A DNA stretch of 64,000 nucleotides from Ruegeria conchae (GCF_000192475.1 NZ_AEYW01000022.1:1-64000), one strand, 5' to 3'; counted from the stretch's first letter, positions 1 to 11,781 are shown. Notes: generated by a model not told the origin, from the sequence alone. Translations and numbers: made by a program.

Positions 1-210
1 GTATTTACGGATTAGGCCTGAGACCTGCAACCCCCATTTTGAAAAAACTTCACATTTCTGCTCGGTTTCTTCTCCATCTTAATGAAAACAATATGTTAGC
101 TTCATAATTTGCCCCACAAACCTGCTAAAAAGAAACTCACAGCAACGAAGTGGACGACCTTTCAGCGGAATCATACCCAATGCTCGGTAGGCAACCTAAA
201 CTCGGGCGAA
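1..210. other. Left-edge intergenic region, no gene seen
   Basis: This AT-richer stretch lies downstream of katG and runs off the left edge. The only reading frames are short and one of them merely overlaps katG antisense. I find no tRNA fold, repeat or convincing coding sequence. Whatever gene borders it lies outside the window. Confidence 0.6.
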
Positions 211-241
211 TGAAAATGCCGCCCGAGTCTCCTCGGGCGGC
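211..241 (-). terminator. Intrinsic terminator of katG
   Basis: A perfect 10-base-pair stem (218-227 with 232-241) encloses a 4-base loop. On the minus strand the stem is followed by ATTTTCA, so it fits an intrinsic terminator 26 bases after the katG stop codon. The sequence CTCGGGCG at 201-208 can pair with the 219-227 arm instead, giving an alternative, mutually exclusive hairpin. Confidence 0.75.
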
Positions 242-266
242 GCAATTCACTGCGATGATCACAGGG

Positions 267-2889
<2,623 letters not shown>

Positions 2890-3873
2890 TCAGTGGCCAC
2901 TGACTTTCTTATAAAGGGCTGATTTGTAGCCAAAGGGAATTCCCAATACGCCAACCAGCCACCCGGCTGTACGGGCGATCTGGATCAACCGCCGATCCGG
3001 TTGGAACGGAAACAACAGGATTGCCCCCAGCAGCGCCACCAAACGCAAAGGTGCACTCAGGAAACCCAAGATCGCCTTTGTCGGCTTCTGATCAAGCTTG
3101 CGCCGCATATGCGTGTTGGACTGGTCCCGCCCTCGGGCAGCCTGATACAAGAACGAGAGGCGTTCGGGCGGAATGGTTTCATACACGAACGCATCAGGCA
3201 CCCAGCCCACAGGCAATCCAGCGGCAACGGTCTCGGCGTAAAACTTTGCGTCCGTTCCGCCCGTCATCCGCATGGTTTCATCGAACCAAAGCCCGGTTTC
3301 ACTGAACAACCGCGTCTCGCAAAGCCAGTTGTTGGTCACGATGGTAACACCGCCGGTATCGTTCAATGTCGCCTTCCTGGCGGCGGTGTTTTCCTTGTCG
3401 AGATATCGATTGCTGATGTTGCGCAGCATCAGCCGCTGCATTGCGGTTTCTTGTCCGGTCGGCCCCGCAGCGCGGAGTGGCGCACCCAACAACACAGAAG
3501 AACTCTTGCGATACCCGGCAACCAAACTCTCAAGCCAATCGGATGCCACCACTTCGTCATCATCGACAAAACAGAGCAGATCCGAACCCTGATCAAGCGC
3601 CTCGCGTGCTGCACGGTTGCGCCCGAAAGGAATGCCAGGCTCGGTCTCAAGGACATAATCCAGACCCGCCCCGTTGGGCAGAACAGCCCCCGCTGCCCGC
3701 ACGGTATCCTCGCTAAGCGGTGAACTGTCGTTTTCGACCACAAGGCATCGCACTGAGCAATCAGGCGGCAGCTTCATCTCGCCCCAGCTCTCGATCAATG
3801 CAGCCAGCATTTCGGGGCGCTGCCGGGTGAGAGTAGAAACCGTAATCTTCAGAGTGGCAGAGCGATCCTTCAT
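2890..3873 (-). CDS. Glycosyltransferase family 2 protein
   Basis: A GT-A fold enzyme expected to move a sugar from a nucleotide donor to a glycan or lipid acceptor. The N-terminal half has the GT2 pattern: ITVSTLTRQRP near residue 10, then LCFVDDDEV near residue 100, an extended form of the DXD metal/donor motif. After about residue 260 there is a hydrophobic segment (ILGFLSAPLRLVALLGAILLF) and a basic tail, so the protein is probably membrane-attached. At 327 residues it is of normal size. Donor and acceptor cannot be read from sequence. It is monocistronic, 47 bases downstream of the SDR gene on the same strand, and not part of an obvious glycan operon. Confidence 0.85.
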   Translation of the reverse strand: MKDRSATLKITVSTLTRQRPEMLAALIESWGEMKLPPDCSVRCLVVENDSSPLSEDTVRAAGAVLPNGAGLDYVLETEPGIPFGRNRAAREALDQGSDLLCFVDDDEVVASDWLESLVAGYRKSSSVLLGAPLRAAGPTGQETAMQRLMLRNISNRYLDKENTAARKATLNDTGGVTIVTNNWLCETRLFSETGLWFDETMRMTGGTDAKFYAETVAAGLPVGWVPDAFVYETIPPERLSFLYQAARGRDQSNTHMRRKLDQKPTKAILGFLSAPLRLVALLGAILLFPFQPDRRLIQIARTAGWLVGVLGIPFGYKSALYKKVSGH

Positions 3874-3919
3874 CGCATCCCCATACTACCTGCATCTGTT
3901 TCTTGACAAGGCGCAGTGA

Positions 3920-4765
3920 TCACGAGGGTTCCATCAACGCTTCTAACCCAACCCGGTAATTTGGGTAGAGCAGTGAGATACCCAACTCTTCTTTAATCCG
4001 ATCATTCCGAACGCGTTTGTTTTCATTGTAAAAACTACGGGCCATCGGAGTCAGATCAGCCTCATCAAACGGCACAGCAGGCGGTAACGGCAGTCCCTGC
4101 AGCTCGGCCGCATAGCCGATCACATCCTGCGGTGGCACCGGTTCCTCATCGCAGACATTGTAGATCGCGCCCGGATTGGGTTTGGCCATCGATGCGATCA
4201 ACACCTGCGCGACATCATCAACGTGAATACGCGAGAATACCTGTCCCGGCTTAATGATCCGTCTCAGGCCACCTCTCTTGAGCTTGGAAAACGGTCCACG
4301 CCCCGGCCCATAAATCCCCGCCAATCTGAATGTATGTAACGGGAGGTCCGGGATATCTGCCCACTGCGTTTCGGCACGCACGCGCCACCGACCTCGTTCG
4401 GCGGTAGGTTCGGGCGCGGTGGTCTCATCCACCCAACCCCCATCGTGATCACCATAAACCGCAGTGGTCGACAGATACCCAACCCATTTGAATTGCCCGG
4501 CGCGGGCGGCAATCTCATCGCGCAACTCTGCCAATACAGGGTCACCATCTGCTGTAGGCGCGGTTGAGATCAATACATGTGTGACACCTTCCAGGTCAGG
4601 CCGTTCCCCCGGCCAGACAATCGGCTCGGCGCCCGACGCGCGAATGGTGTCAATTTGCTTTGGATCGCGCGAGGTTCCGATGATCCGCCAGGATGCTGGA
4701 TCAAGTTGCTTCGATGTCGCTCGGGCAGAATAGCCGTGGCCGAAGGAAAAAAGTGTCTGAGTCAT
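3920..4765 (-). CDS. NAD-dependent epimerase/dehydratase, YeeZ-like SDR
   Basis: An extended short-chain dehydrogenase/reductase-fold protein of 281 residues. FGHGYSA at residues 6-12 is the dinucleotide-binding turn, and LSTTAVYGDHDGGWVDE contains the Ser/Thr and Tyr region. It resembles YeeZ-type proteins, whose substrate is not known. I chose the ATG at 4765 over an upstream ATG at 4801 because AAAGGAG sits just before it, and because the glycine motif should lie at the very N-terminus. It is divergent from the methyltransferase gene, with 88 bases between the two starts, so they probably share a promoter region. The catalytic lysine of the usual YxxxK is not evident, so an atypical or purely binding role is possible. 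Confidence 0.8.
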   Translation of the reverse strand: MTQTLFSFGHGYSARATSKQLDPASWRIIGTSRDPKQIDTIRASGAEPIVWPGERPDLEGVTHVLISTAPTADGDPVLAELRDEIAARAGQFKWVGYLSTTAVYGDHDGGWVDETTAPEPTAERGRWRVRAETQWADIPDLPLHTFRLAGIYGPGRGPFSKLKRGGLRRIIKPGQVFSRIHVDDVAQVLIASMAKPNPGAIYNVCDEEPVPPQDVIGYAAELQGLPLPPAVPFDEADLTPMARSFYNENKRVRNDRIKEELGISLLYPNYRVGLEALMEPS

Positions 4766-4853
4766 AGCTCCTTTGATGATCCGCCCGGCCCGGGGATGCA
4801 AGCGCCGGATGGACGCACTTGATTCGAATCCTCTGATGCGCCTTCATTGATGT

Positions 4854-5486
4854 ATGAGCAACAAAACACCCGATCTACGCGCCGCCTATTCCTTGAAGTC
4901 GCCTGAAGAGAACAAGCGTCTCTACGCTGAATGGGCCGGAGACTACGACGACAATTTTGCCGCACTGGAAGACTATCAACTCCACATCCACACAGCGCGC
5001 GCTTTCGTTGCTGCCGGTGGTCAGGGTCCGGTATTGGATGTTGGAGCGGGAACGGGGTTATGTGGTGCGGTTTTGGCGGGGCTGGGCGTTGGCCCGATTG
5101 ACGCCACTGATATCAGTGCTGAAATGCTGGATCAGGCGATGCGCAAGGATATCTACCGAGACGCGATCGAGGCCGATCTGAATCAGGGCCTGCCCGTCCC
5201 GCGTGACAGCTATGCAGGCGTGGTCTCCTCCGGAACGTTCACTCATGGCCATCTGGGGCCCGAGGCCTTGCCCGCGCTCTTGCGGGTCGCGCGTCCCGGC
5301 GCACAATTCGCTCTGTCAATCAACGCAAAGCACTTTGAGGCGCTGGGGTTTTCCGATGCATTCGGCGCTCTCGAGGCTGAACAAATCAGCAATCTGTCAT
5401 TTACCGAAGTGCGTATATATGGTGAGCTAGCCGCTGGCCCCAACAAGGATGACATTGCTTTAATCGCACTGTTCGAAAAGGGCTGA
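4854..5486 (+). CDS. Class I SAM-dependent methyltransferase
   Basis: A 210-residue Rossmann-type methyltransferase. Motif I is VLDVGAGTGLCG at about residues 61-72, followed by the acidic strand DATDIS and the post-motif region SGTFTHGHLG. The N-terminal part (YAEWAGDYDD) is typical of the small-molecule methyltransferases that carry a helical lid. The acceptor cannot be named. It is divergent from the SDR gene and convergent with the hydroxylase gene downstream. No clear strong ribosome site precedes the ATG. Confidence 0.85.
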   Translation: MSNKTPDLRAAYSLKSPEENKRLYAEWAGDYDDNFAALEDYQLHIHTARAFVAAGGQGPVLDVGAGTGLCGAVLAGLGVGPIDATDISAEMLDQAMRKDIYRDAIEADLNQGLPVPRDSYAGVVSSGTFTHGHLGPEALPALLRVARPGAQFALSINAKHFEALGFSDAFGALEAEQISNLSFTEVRIYGELAAGPNKDDIALIALFEKG

Positions 5487-5542
5487 TCAGACACTAATCA
5501 GGGCGAATCTGACAATATCTGGACCTTCGCAGCATTAGACAT

Positions 5543-6529
5543 CTAGGTATACATCTGCTTCTTATACGCCCGAGTCCGTGTTGTCGCCTCAGCTGAGCCG
5601 TCGTGATAGGTCCCGAACCACTTGTCGAACGGAATCTCAGAAGTGCCATAGTTGCACTCGAAATACCGATGATGAAGCTGATGGAAGAAATCTCCTGCCC
5701 TCGCTGCGTCCGTCTCGCCAACCTTTAGCTTTTCAAAGCCCGAATGGGACAGAACCGGGCTGATCTGCTGAAAGTAAACATGAAACAACAGATGCAGCGG
5801 GTGCGAGGGTACGATCAGATGGATGAAGTAGGTCGAAAAATAAAGCAGGTTTTCATACCAGTGGTTCGATATCCCTGACCACGGCCCGATATTGACGTTG
5901 CGGTGATGCACGGCATGAACGTGTTTATAGAGTTTCGGGTGATGCTCCAACCGATGGACCCAGTAGAAATGCAACCCGGACCACATTGGGATCAGTAGCA
6001 TCCAGATCACGAACCAGATCGGCGCTGTGGTCCATGTTATGACTGGCACGTAGCCGTTCGCCATCGCCCAATAGATTATCCATTGATAAACCGTGGCCAC
6101 AGTCATCGCGCTGCCCAAGGTCCACCAGATGTTATCCAAAACCTGGTTTCGAAAAGTGAATGAACCGTTGTTCCGAGTCTGGTCCCGACGGTCAAACTTT
6201 TTATACATGCCCTGCCCTTTGCGCATGTAAAGCCACCAATGCAGGCCCCCAGCAACCAGGATCTGAGGGAGCGTATTCAATAGCCAAACGCGGAACATCC
6301 AACCAGGCGCGAAGGATTTCATAGTCTCTAATGCAGGCAAAAACGCAATATATGCAACGATTGCCAGAGCCATGCACAGAGTCAGCGACGTAAGCGGAAG
6401 CCAAGCCCCTCTGTACCAACGCAGGATCGCGGCGGGGCGCGGCGGCCAGTTGAACAAAGGATTCAGACCGACCGGACCGTCGGGGCGGTAATTCCAGCGG
6501 GCGGCTTCTGCATCATGAACGTCAGTCAT
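5543..6529 (-). CDS. Sterol desaturase / fatty acid hydroxylase superfamily protein
   Basis: Integral-membrane di-iron oxygenase-type protein of 328 residues. The histidine clusters that bind the two irons are all visible: H187, H192, H196 and H197 (HFYWVHRLEHH), H203-H209 (HVHAVHH) and H283-H287 (HQLHH). Hydrophobic segments at about residues 45-65, 80-100, 135-155, 168-185 and 228-255 frame them. Family members hydroxylate or desaturate lipids; the substrate here is unknown, and bacteria of this group usually lack sterols. AAGGAG precedes the ATG. The gene is 25 bases downstream of the class II aldolase and is probably co-transcribed with it, under the divergent LysR regulator. Confidence 0.88.
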   Translation of the reverse strand: MTDVHDAEAARWNYRPDGPVGLNPLFNWPPRPAAILRWYRGAWLPLTSLTLCMALAIVAYIAFLPALETMKSFAPGWMFRVWLLNTLPQILVAGGLHWWLYMRKGQGMYKKFDRRDQTRNNGSFTFRNQVLDNIWWTLGSAMTVATVYQWIIYWAMANGYVPVITWTTAPIWFVIWMLLIPMWSGLHFYWVHRLEHHPKLYKHVHAVHHRNVNIGPWSGISNHWYENLLYFSTYFIHLIVPSHPLHLLFHVYFQQISPVLSHSGFEKLKVGETDAARAGDFFHQLHHRYFECNYGTSEIPFDKWFGTYHDGSAEATTRTRAYKKQMYT

Positions 6530-6554
6530 GGCTGAAACTCCTTAGAGGGGGTAT

Positions 6555-7310
6555 TTAGGTTGCGTAGTCCGAGTCTTCGGCGTCCAAGACTGCTTTAATT
6601 TCGCGCAGATGCGCCTCGGCCTGACCGGGATAGTCATCCAATTCCTCTGCGGTCTTTTCCGCAATTTCGTCGGACAGAACGCGCAAGGGCTGCCCAGTTT
6701 GAAGCGCACGGATGTAAGTTTCAGCGGCGCGTTCAAAATAGTAGAGTCTATTAAAGGCATCTGCAGGGCTGTCACCGATCACCAGAACCCCATGATTGCC
6801 CATGACCATGACCTTTTTCATCGGGTCTGACAGCATCGAAGCGCATCGTTCGCCCTCGCTTTCGAACGCCAGACCACCGAATTCCTCATCGATCACATAG
6901 CGATTGAAGAAGGTTGCGGTGTTTTGATCAATCGGCGGCAGGGTGCTGTCCGCCAGTGAGGCCAGAACCGTCGCAAAAATCGAATGCACGTGCATCACAC
7001 AACGCGCATGGGGGCAATGGCGGTGGATTGATCCGTGCAACCCCCATGCCGTCGGGTCCGGCGCTCCGGGCTGATCCATGACATTATTGTCGTTGGCATC
7101 CAGTAGCAGCAGATTTGACGCTTTGATCCGCGAGAAATGCATCTGGTTGGCATTCATCAGAAACCGCGTGCCGTCTGCATTGACCGCCAGGCTAAAATGG
7201 TTCGCCACCCCTTCATGCATGTTGAGACGCTCGGTCCAGCGGAAGGCTGCGGCCATATCAACACGTTCGGACCAATGATCAATGTTGGGGCGCAGGTTGG
7301 TGACGCTCAT
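6555..7310 (-). CDS. Class II aldolase/adducin family protein
   Basis: A 251-residue zinc-dependent aldolase-fold protein. Metal ligands expected in the family are visible as H107 and H109 (MHVHS) and H173 (GNHGVLV). The family includes fuculose-phosphate aldolase, ribulose-phosphate epimerase and decarboxylases; this subgroup, with HEGVANHFS near residue 35, is the one often annotated only as class II aldolase, so I do not name a reaction. I chose the ATG at 7310 (GGAG seven bases upstream) rather than the frame's first ATG at 7361, which would overlap the LysR leader. It is first in a two-gene unit with the hydroxylase, divergent from the LysR gene. Confidence 0.88.
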   Translation of the reverse strand: MSVTNLRPNIDHWSERVDMAAAFRWTERLNMHEGVANHFSLAVNADGTRFLMNANQMHFSRIKASNLLLLDANDNNVMDQPGAPDPTAWGLHGSIHRHCPHARCVMHVHSIFATVLASLADSTLPPIDQNTATFFNRYVIDEEFGGLAFESEGERCASMLSDPMKKVMVMGNHGVLVIGDSPADAFNRLYYFERAAETYIRALQTGQPLRVLSDEIAEKTAEELDDYPGQAEAHLREIKAVLDAEDSDYAT

Positions 7311-7429
7311 ACCGGACTCCTTCGTGGGGCGATTGGGGCATTGGGTAAATCGTGCCTGCACTGCAAAAGTTTGACCAACGAAAAAAACACACCTACTTCA
7401 TAAGTAAAACTACTGGCGGAGTTATGCAT

Positions 7430-8305
7430 ATGCGGAAACCACTTCCTCCTCTGGGTTGGCTGCGCACATTTGAAGCAGCAGCCCGTCACCTGTCGTTTAC
7501 AGGTGCGGCACGGGATCTGAATATGACGCAAAGTGCGGTTAGTCAGCAGGTCAAATCGCTGGAGGGGTATCTGGGCCAGCCGTTGTTCCTGCGTCGCCCG
7601 CGCGCATTGGAACTGACCGAAGCAGGCATCACCTATTTGCCGGTTGTGCGCGAGGCGTTTCGGACGCTTGTAAGGGGCACCCAGGCCGTCACGGGGGCGC
7701 AACAAAACGCGGTTCAGGTGCAGAGCAACATAACATTTGCCGTCAACTGGCTGGCGCCGCGTCTTCCCCGGTTTCGGAAACTGCACCCGGATGTGCATTT
7801 GAACATCTTCACCGAGCTGTGGGAGCCACGCGAAATGGCTGAGGGTGCGGCGGTCGAAATTCGATATTCGCTGCGTCCTGCCGACACGGTGCGCACAGAA
7901 CTATTGCAGACCGATCACTATTATCCCGTCTGTGCTCCGGGCTTCCGGGTAACGCTTGAGACCTTGCAAGAACAGCCTCTTTTTGATTGCTCGAACTTGC
8001 TGTCGAATTGGGAGAGCTGGATCACGGAACAGGGTCTAACTTGGGAGAAACCGCAGGTCACCTATTCGACGACCTATCTGGTAAGCCTGTCAGTCGCGAT
8101 GGCTGGAGGTGGGTTGTGCCTGGCCCATGACATGATCGCCAAACGCCTACTTGACGAAGGTCGCCTAATTGCGCCGTTCTCTCACCGTGCCGCCATGCCC
8201 GAGGCATATTATTTGCTGCTGTCACCTCAAGCTGAGGAAACGCCGGGCGCATTGGTTTTTGTTGACTGGCTGCGCTCCGAAATCGCAGCCGACACTCAAA
8301 ACTAG
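7430..8305 (+). CDS. LysR family transcriptional regulator, GcvA-like
   Basis: DNA-binding regulator of 291 residues. The N-terminal winged helix-turn-helix is clear: LRTFEAAARHLSFTGAARDL, then MTQSAVSQQVKSLE. The effector-binding domain follows from about residue 90. PLPPLGWLRTFEAAARHLSF is characteristic of the GcvA/AmpR subgroup. The start is between ATGs at 7424 and 7430; GGCGGAG is spaced better for 7430. It is divergent from the aldolase-hydroxylase pair, 119 bases apart, the classic arrangement for a LysR regulator that controls its neighbour and itself. The inducer is unknown. Confidence 0.88.
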   Translation: MRKPLPPLGWLRTFEAAARHLSFTGAARDLNMTQSAVSQQVKSLEGYLGQPLFLRRPRALELTEAGITYLPVVREAFRTLVRGTQAVTGAQQNAVQVQSNITFAVNWLAPRLPRFRKLHPDVHLNIFTELWEPREMAEGAAVEIRYSLRPADTVRTELLQTDHYYPVCAPGFRVTLETLQEQPLFDCSNLLSNWESWITEQGLTWEKPQVTYSTTYLVSLSVAMAGGGLCLAHDMIAKRLLDEGRLIAPFSHRAAMPEAYYLLLSPQAEETPGALVFVDWLRSEIAADTQN

Positions 8306-8329
8306 ACCGAGGCGCTCCCGCCCATCCTC

Positions 8330-8381
8330 AATGCCCTTTGGGCATTTCCTCTGGTTGGGCGTAGCAGCGCTGGCGCGCTGC
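8330..8381 (+). terminator. Tandem hairpins after the LysR gene
   Basis: Two perfect 7-base-pair stems lie in a row: AATGCCC with GGGCATT (8330-8346) and GCAGCGC with GCGCTGC (8364-8381). They sit between the LysR stop and the ade start. Neither is followed by a strong T-run, so termination is plausible but they could also shape the ade leader. Confidence 0.4.
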
Positions 8382-8461
8382 GGTTGGCATGAATTGTGAT
8401 GATTGGATGATACCTTACCGGTGGGGGTTGCACCTTTTGCTTCATTCGTGAAAGTTGGGCC

Positions 8462-10264
8462 ATGGAATACACTCCCTTCCCAAGTTGGCCCGATACCACC
8501 CCACGTCTTATCGCTGTTGCTGCAGGCCGCGAAGCTGCCGATATGGTGATCCGCGGCGGTATCTGGGTGAATGTTCACAGCCGAGAAGCCCTGCCGGATC
8601 ATGATGTCGCCATCGCTGCGGGACGCGTGGCCTTTGTAGGTCCGGATGCCTCCTATTGCATCGGTCCTGAAACTCAGGTCATCGAGGCAGACGGCCGGTA
8701 TATGATTCCCGGACTTTGCGACGCGCATATGCATATCGAATCGGGCATGCTGACGCCTGCAGAGTTTGCCCGCGCAGTCATTCCACATGGCACCACCTCG
8801 ATGTTCACCGACCCGCATGAGATCGCCAATGTGCTTGGCCTTGAAGGCGTGCGCCTGATGCATGACGAAGCGCTTATGCAGCCCGTGAATATCTTTACTC
8901 AGATGCCGTCCTGCGCACCTTCGGCACCGGGCCTGGAGACCACAGGATATGAGATTACAGCCGAGGATGTGGCTGAAGCGATGTCGTGGCCCGGCATTAT
9001 TGGGTTGGGAGAGATGATGAACTTCCCCGGGGTCATACATAGCGACCCGAAGATGCTTGCGGAAATTGCTGCCACGCAGCGAGCGGGAAAAACAGTGGGC
9101 GGGCACTATGCATCGCCTGATTTAGGGTCTGATTTTGCAGCATACGTCGCTGGTGGCCCCGCTGATGACCATGAAGGCACCTGCGAGGACGATGCCATTG
9201 CTCGGGTCCGTCAGGGGATGCGGTCGATGATGCGGCTGGGGTCTGCCTGGTATGATGTAGAAAGCCAGATCACTGCGGTGACCGAAAAGGGGCTGGATCC
9301 GCGCAACTTCATTTTGTGTACCGACGACTGCCATTCGGGTACTCTGATCAATGATGGTCATATGAACCGTGTGGTGCGCCATGCAATCTCTTGCGGATGT
9401 GATCCTCTGGTCGCGCTTCAAATGGCTACCATTAACACCGCGACTCATTTTGGGTTGGAACGTGAGATCGGCTCGATCACGCCGGGTCGGCGAGCCGACA
9501 TTATTCTGAGTTCTGACCTGACCAGCCTGCCAATCGAAACAGTTATTGCGCGGGGCCAGGTCGTGGCTGAAAACGGAACGGTGACGGTCGACTGTCCGCA
9601 TCTGGATTGGCCTGCCAAGGCACGGAACACTGTCCATCTGGGACATGAGCTGTCTTCGACCGATTTTGAGATTACAGCCCCCGCTGGCGCCAACCGCGTC
9701 ATGGCTAATGTGATCGGCGTCGTTGAGAATCAAGCCCCGACGCGGGCGCTGAAGTCAGAATTGCCCATTATCGAAGGGCTTGTTGAGGGCGAAGGCGAGG
9801 TTTGCCAGATCGCGTTGGTTGAACGCCACCGCGCCACGGGCGGGGTGACCAACGCCTTTGTGTCAGGTTTTGGGTATCAGGGCAAAATGGCCATGGCCTC
9901 GACCGTGGCGCATGACAGCCACCATATGATCGTTGTCGGCACTGACCGCGAGCAGATGGCTCTGGCTGCAAACCGACTGGCGGAAGTGGGCGGCGGCATC
10001 ACAATCTTTCGGGACGGTGAAGAACTGGCGCTGGTTGAATTGCCCATAGCGGGCCTGATGTCCGACAACCCAGCCGCAGAAGTTGCAGCCAAAGCCGAAA
10101 AGATGGTCGAGGCGATGAAAGCCTGTGGCTGTGAACTCAACAACGCATATATGCAGCATTCTTTGTTAGCCCTAGTCGTGATCCCTGAACTGCGGATCTC
10201 AGACCTTGGGCTGGTAGACGTACGCACATTTGAAAAGATCGACCTTCTGGAACCCCTTGCATGA
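8462..10264 (+). CDS. ade: Adenine deaminase
   Basis: Amidohydrolase-superfamily enzyme that converts adenine to hypoxanthine and ammonia. The metal motif DAHMHIESG puts His89 and His91 in place, followed by PHGTTSMFTDPHEIANVLG, a block specific to the Ade (not Add-like) family. Later come LGEMMNFPGV and the C-terminal domain with GGVTNAFVSGFG and HDSHHMIVVG. At 600 residues it is of family length. The ribosome site is weak. The stop codon overlaps the start of amn by 4 bases (ATGA), so the two are translationally coupled and act in sequence in purine salvage. Confidence 0.95.
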   Translation: MEYTPFPSWPDTTPRLIAVAAGREAADMVIRGGIWVNVHSREALPDHDVAIAAGRVAFVGPDASYCIGPETQVIEADGRYMIPGLCDAHMHIESGMLTPAEFARAVIPHGTTSMFTDPHEIANVLGLEGVRLMHDEALMQPVNIFTQMPSCAPSAPGLETTGYEITAEDVAEAMSWPGIIGLGEMMNFPGVIHSDPKMLAEIAATQRAGKTVGGHYASPDLGSDFAAYVAGGPADDHEGTCEDDAIARVRQGMRSMMRLGSAWYDVESQITAVTEKGLDPRNFILCTDDCHSGTLINDGHMNRVVRHAISCGCDPLVALQMATINTATHFGLEREIGSITPGRRADIILSSDLTSLPIETVIARGQVVAENGTVTVDCPHLDWPAKARNTVHLGHELSSTDFEITAPAGANRVMANVIGVVENQAPTRALKSELPIIEGLVEGEGEVCQIALVERHRATGGVTNAFVSGFGYQGKMAMASTVAHDSHHMIVVGTDREQMALAANRLAEVGGGITIFRDGEELALVELPIAGLMSDNPAAEVAAKAEKMVEAMKACGCELNNAYMQHSLLALVVIPELRISDLGLVDVRTFEKIDLLEPLA

Positions 10265-11724
10265 CAACTATCCAAACCCCTGACGTTCCCAACCCCGAGA
10301 AATTTACAGACCCGCTGGCCGCTGTCGCGCGCTTGGAAGAGCTTTATGAACAAGCGACAAAGTTCCTGTGCGACAAGTTTGCTGACGCGCTCAAAAATGG
10401 CGCTCCTACCGAAAGATTCCGGGCGTTCTACCCTGAAATCCGGATCAGGACCTCTTCCTACGCACAAGTCGACAGCCGACTAAGCTTCGGTCATGTATCC
10501 GAACCGGGCACGCATGCGACAACGGTCACCCGGCCCGATCTGTTCCGGTCATATCTGGCCCAGCAAATCGCACTATTGATCAAGAATCACGATCAGCCGG
10601 TAACAATTGGAGCCTCTGAGACCCCGATCCCGGTGCATTTCGCCGTGGCAAACAACCCGGATCTGGTGGTTCCGCACCAAGGCGCAGCCGGTTTCACGTT
10701 GCGTGATGCGTTTGATGTGCCCGATCTGAACACAACCAATGACGACATTGTAAATGGCATCAACGAGCCCGAGAACGATGCCGAGCCTCTGGCGCTGTTC
10801 ACCGCCCAGCGCGTAGATTATTCTCTAGCGCGGCTGTCGCATTACACCGCAACGGACCCGAGCCATTTCCAGAACCACGTTCTGTTCACAAACTATCAGT
10901 TCTACGTCTCTGAATTCGAAAACTATGCGCGCGCGCAGTTGTCCGATCCCGACAGCGGCTATACCAGCTTTGTCTCGACTGGAAATGTCGAGATCGCTGA
11001 TCCAGAAGCGGCGATCGAACAGCCGCTGAAACTGCCGCAGATGCCGACCTATCACCTGAAGCGCGCGGATGGATCAGGAATCACGTTGGTCAATATCGGC
11101 GTCGGACCATCGAATGCCAAAACGGCCACCGACCACATTGCGGTTCTGCGCCCGCATGCCTGGTTGATGGTTGGTCACTGCGCCGGTCTGCGCAACACGC
11201 AGGCGCTGGGAGATTTCGTTCTAGCCCATGCCTACCTACGCGAAGACAAAGTTCTGGACGACGACTTGCCGGTCTGGGTGCCGATCCCCCCACTGGCCGA
11301 GGTTCAGGTCGCGCTGGAACAGGCTGTTGCCGAGGTAACTGAGCTGGAAGGCTACGAGCTGAAACGCATCATGCGGACAGGCACCGTCGCATCGGTCGAC
11401 AACCGAAACTGGGAACTTCGCGATCAGTCCGGGCCGGTGCAACGGCTCAGCCAGTCCCGCGCGATTGCACTGGACATGGAAAGCGCAACGATTGCTGCAA
11501 ATGGCTACCGGTTCCGGGTTCCATACGGCACCTTGCTGTGCGTCTCGGACAAACCTTTGCACGGTGAATTAAAGCTTCCCGGCATGGCTTCTGCGTTCTA
11601 TACCACTCAGGTCAGTCGTCATCTGGCAATCGGAATCCGGGCGATGGAGCACTTGCGCGGCATGCCACTGGAACGGTTACACAGCCGGAAATTGCGTTCG
11701 TTCGACGAAACGGCCTTTCTCTGA
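10261..11724 (+). CDS. amn: AMP nucleosidase
   Basis: Hydrolyses AMP to adenine and ribose 5-phosphate; adenine is then the substrate of the upstream deaminase. The 487-residue length equals that of the Escherichia coli type enzyme. The N-terminal regulatory half (residues 1-180, with FRAFYPEIRI and HVSEPGTHATTVTRPDLF) precedes the phosphorylase-like catalytic half (residues 270-440, with GVGPSNAKTATDHIAVLRPH and IALDMESATIAANGYRFRVP). The ATG overlaps the ade stop codon. Expected to buffer adenylate pools; nucleotide control is a known property of the family, not seen in the sequence. Confidence 0.95.
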   Translation: MTTIQTPDVPNPEKFTDPLAAVARLEELYEQATKFLCDKFADALKNGAPTERFRAFYPEIRIRTSSYAQVDSRLSFGHVSEPGTHATTVTRPDLFRSYLAQQIALLIKNHDQPVTIGASETPIPVHFAVANNPDLVVPHQGAAGFTLRDAFDVPDLNTTNDDIVNGINEPENDAEPLALFTAQRVDYSLARLSHYTATDPSHFQNHVLFTNYQFYVSEFENYARAQLSDPDSGYTSFVSTGNVEIADPEAAIEQPLKLPQMPTYHLKRADGSGITLVNIGVGPSNAKTATDHIAVLRPHAWLMVGHCAGLRNTQALGDFVLAHAYLREDKVLDDDLPVWVPIPPLAEVQVALEQAVAEVTELEGYELKRIMRTGTVASVDNRNWELRDQSGPVQRLSQSRAIALDMESATIAANGYRFRVPYGTLLCVSDKPLHGELKLPGMASAFYTTQVSRHLAIGIRAMEHLRGMPLERLHSRKLRSFDETAFL

Positions 11725-11734
11725 AGCAAAAAAG

Positions 11735-11781
11735 CAACGAATTTCCCCTATTTTTGGGGTTTTTAGTGCTACTATTCGTTG
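11735..11781. repeat. Nested inverted repeat between amn and the HU gene
   Basis: CAACGAAT (11735-11742) is matched by ATTCGTTG (11774-11781), and inside this lies CCCC-TATTTTT-GGGG followed by five T. The inner part can work as a weak intrinsic terminator for amn. The outer arms would extend it or could be a protein-binding dyad in the HU promoter region. Confidence 0.45.

Noticed and set aside
8306..8461. Purine riboswitch in the ade leader
   Set aside because: The conserved purine-aptamer core was not found; only two simple hairpins are present.
8222..9106. 294-codon minus-strand frame
   Set aside because: It lies antisense to the end of the LysR gene and the start of ade, both well supported.
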